Of a stretch of DNA of 24,867 nt, positions 24,334-24,867 are shown in pieces. The stretch is from JAUXFS01 sp050329575 (lineage in GTDB: Bacteria > Pseudomonadota > Alphaproteobacteria > Rhodospirillales > Defluviicoccaceae). The stretch's first letter is position 1, and each line of letters starts with the position of its first letter. Where the stretch lies: positions 1 to 24,867 of the forward strand of contig JBHJOP010000004.1 in NCBI GenBank assembly GCA_050329575.1. The letters run 5' to 3'. A program made the position numbers and the translations under genes. The notes below the pieces were generated by a model. That model was not told the DNA's origin, searched no databases, and saw nothing but the letters and a program-made list of their open reading frames with translations.

Positions 24334-24831
24334 TCACGGCTCGATCGGCTCGGCGCTCTGTCCCGGCGGCAGGGCGGCGAGCAGTTCGCCGACCGTCAGG
24401 CCGAGGACGGGATGCCGCCAGGCCGGCGCGAGTTCGGCCAGCGGCTTGAGCACGAAGGCGCGCTGGTGCATGCGCGGATGCGGCAACACGACCTCGCTCG
24501 CCGCGGAACTGACCCGCTCGCCGTAGGCCAGCAAGTCGAGATCGAGCACCCGCGCCTCGTCTCGCCTGCGGCGGCGGCGGCCGAACCCCGCTTCGAGCCG
24601 GTGCAGACGGCGAAGCAGCACCGCCGGATCCTCGGCCGTCGCAACGCGAACGACGCCGTTGACGTACGGCGGTTGCGCCGAGGGTGGAACCGGAAGACTG
24701 GAATACCAGCGCGACCGACCTACGATCGTCAGTCCGCTCGCCGCCAACGCCTCGACGGCGGCGGCGCACGCCGCCAGCGGGGGACCGAAGCGCGGCGACG
24801 AGAGATTGGCTCCGATCCCGATCAACACCAT
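24334..24831 (-). CDS. folK: 2-amino-4-hydroxy-6-hydroxymethyldihydropteridine pyrophosphokinase
   Basis: FolK transfers pyrophosphate from ATP to the pterin precursor in folate synthesis. The 165 residues begin VLIGIGANLSSPRFGPPL, the standard start of the family. SRWYSSLPV and PYVNGVVRV follow. The signature region reads DEARVLDLDLLAYGE, with the metal-binding DLDLL aspartates, then LPHPRMHQRAFVLKPLAEL. Length is normal. The ATG is close to the window edge (36 bases remain), so the upstream neighbour is not visible. rpoZ follows after about 109 bases. Confidence 0.94.
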   Translation of the reverse strand: MVLIGIGANLSSPRFGPPLAACAAAVEALAASGLTIVGRSRWYSSLPVPPSAQPPYVNGVVRVATAEDPAVLLRRLHRLEAGFGRRRRRRDEARVLDLDLLAYGERVSSAASEVVLPHPRMHQRAFVLKPLAELAPAWRHPVLGLTVGELLAALPPGQSAEPIEP

Positions 24832-24867
24832 GACCCCGACCCCGCGTTCCGATCTTGCAGCAGATGT

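Overview
The window is a gene-dense stretch of a very GC-rich bacterial chromosome, most likely an alphaproteobacterium of the Rhodospirillales type. The main support is the block on the minus strand folK / rpoZ-rsh / pdxJ-acpS-lepB-rnc-era / recO-parC, an arrangement familiar from alphaproteobacteria, with one bifunctional Rel/Spo homologue and an omega subunit carrying a long tail. Two TRAP transporters and the GTG/TTG starts fit the same lineage. I see no tRNA, rRNA, CRISPR array, transposase, integrase or prophage gene.

Region by region. (1) 1-3094, minus: a complete TRAP operon dctP-dctQ-dctM, with dctQ and dctM translationally coupled. (2) 3300-7062, plus, divergent from it: a membrane-anchored or exported penicillin-acylase-family Ntn hydrolase, then 10 bases later a threonine dehydratase with a C-terminal ACT domain. 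(3) 7059-7547, minus: a flavin-reductase-like split-barrel protein whose stop codon overlaps that of the dehydratase. (4) 7738-10371, plus: flagellar stator genes motA-motB, then an aspartate/glutamate leucyltransferase (bpt). (5) 10538-13941: a second TRAP system of the TakP type. Its binding protein is on the plus strand and its permease pair on the minus strand, so the parts are convergent around a strong hairpin. (6) 14140-24831, almost all minus: parC, recO, era, rnc, lepB, acpS, pdxJ, rsh, rpoZ and folK, interrupted only by an unrecognised 77-residue protein on the plus strand between recO and era.

How the genes work together. rpoZ and rsh are adjacent. Rsh makes and degrades (p)ppGpp, and the omega N-terminus that forms part of a known ppGpp site on RNA polymerase is intact. 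rnc, era, lepB and acpS cover RNA processing, ribosome assembly, protein export and lipid-synthesis cofactor loading. pdxJ makes the pyridoxal phosphate that the dehydratase needs. The TRAP systems import small carboxylates, and the adjacent acylase could act on amides outside the cytoplasm.

I did not find a clear new defence or mobile system. The most distinctive feature is a set of short tandem repeats, in frame wherever they are coding: 15 nt x 6 in the acylase, 12 nt x 3 in motB, 6 nt x 6 in rpoZ, an 18-nt duplication covering the pdxJ start, and 15 nt x 3 upstream of the 77-residue orphan. The orphan itself, the split TRAP system, and palindromes ahead of motA and of the second dctP are the other points worth a second look.
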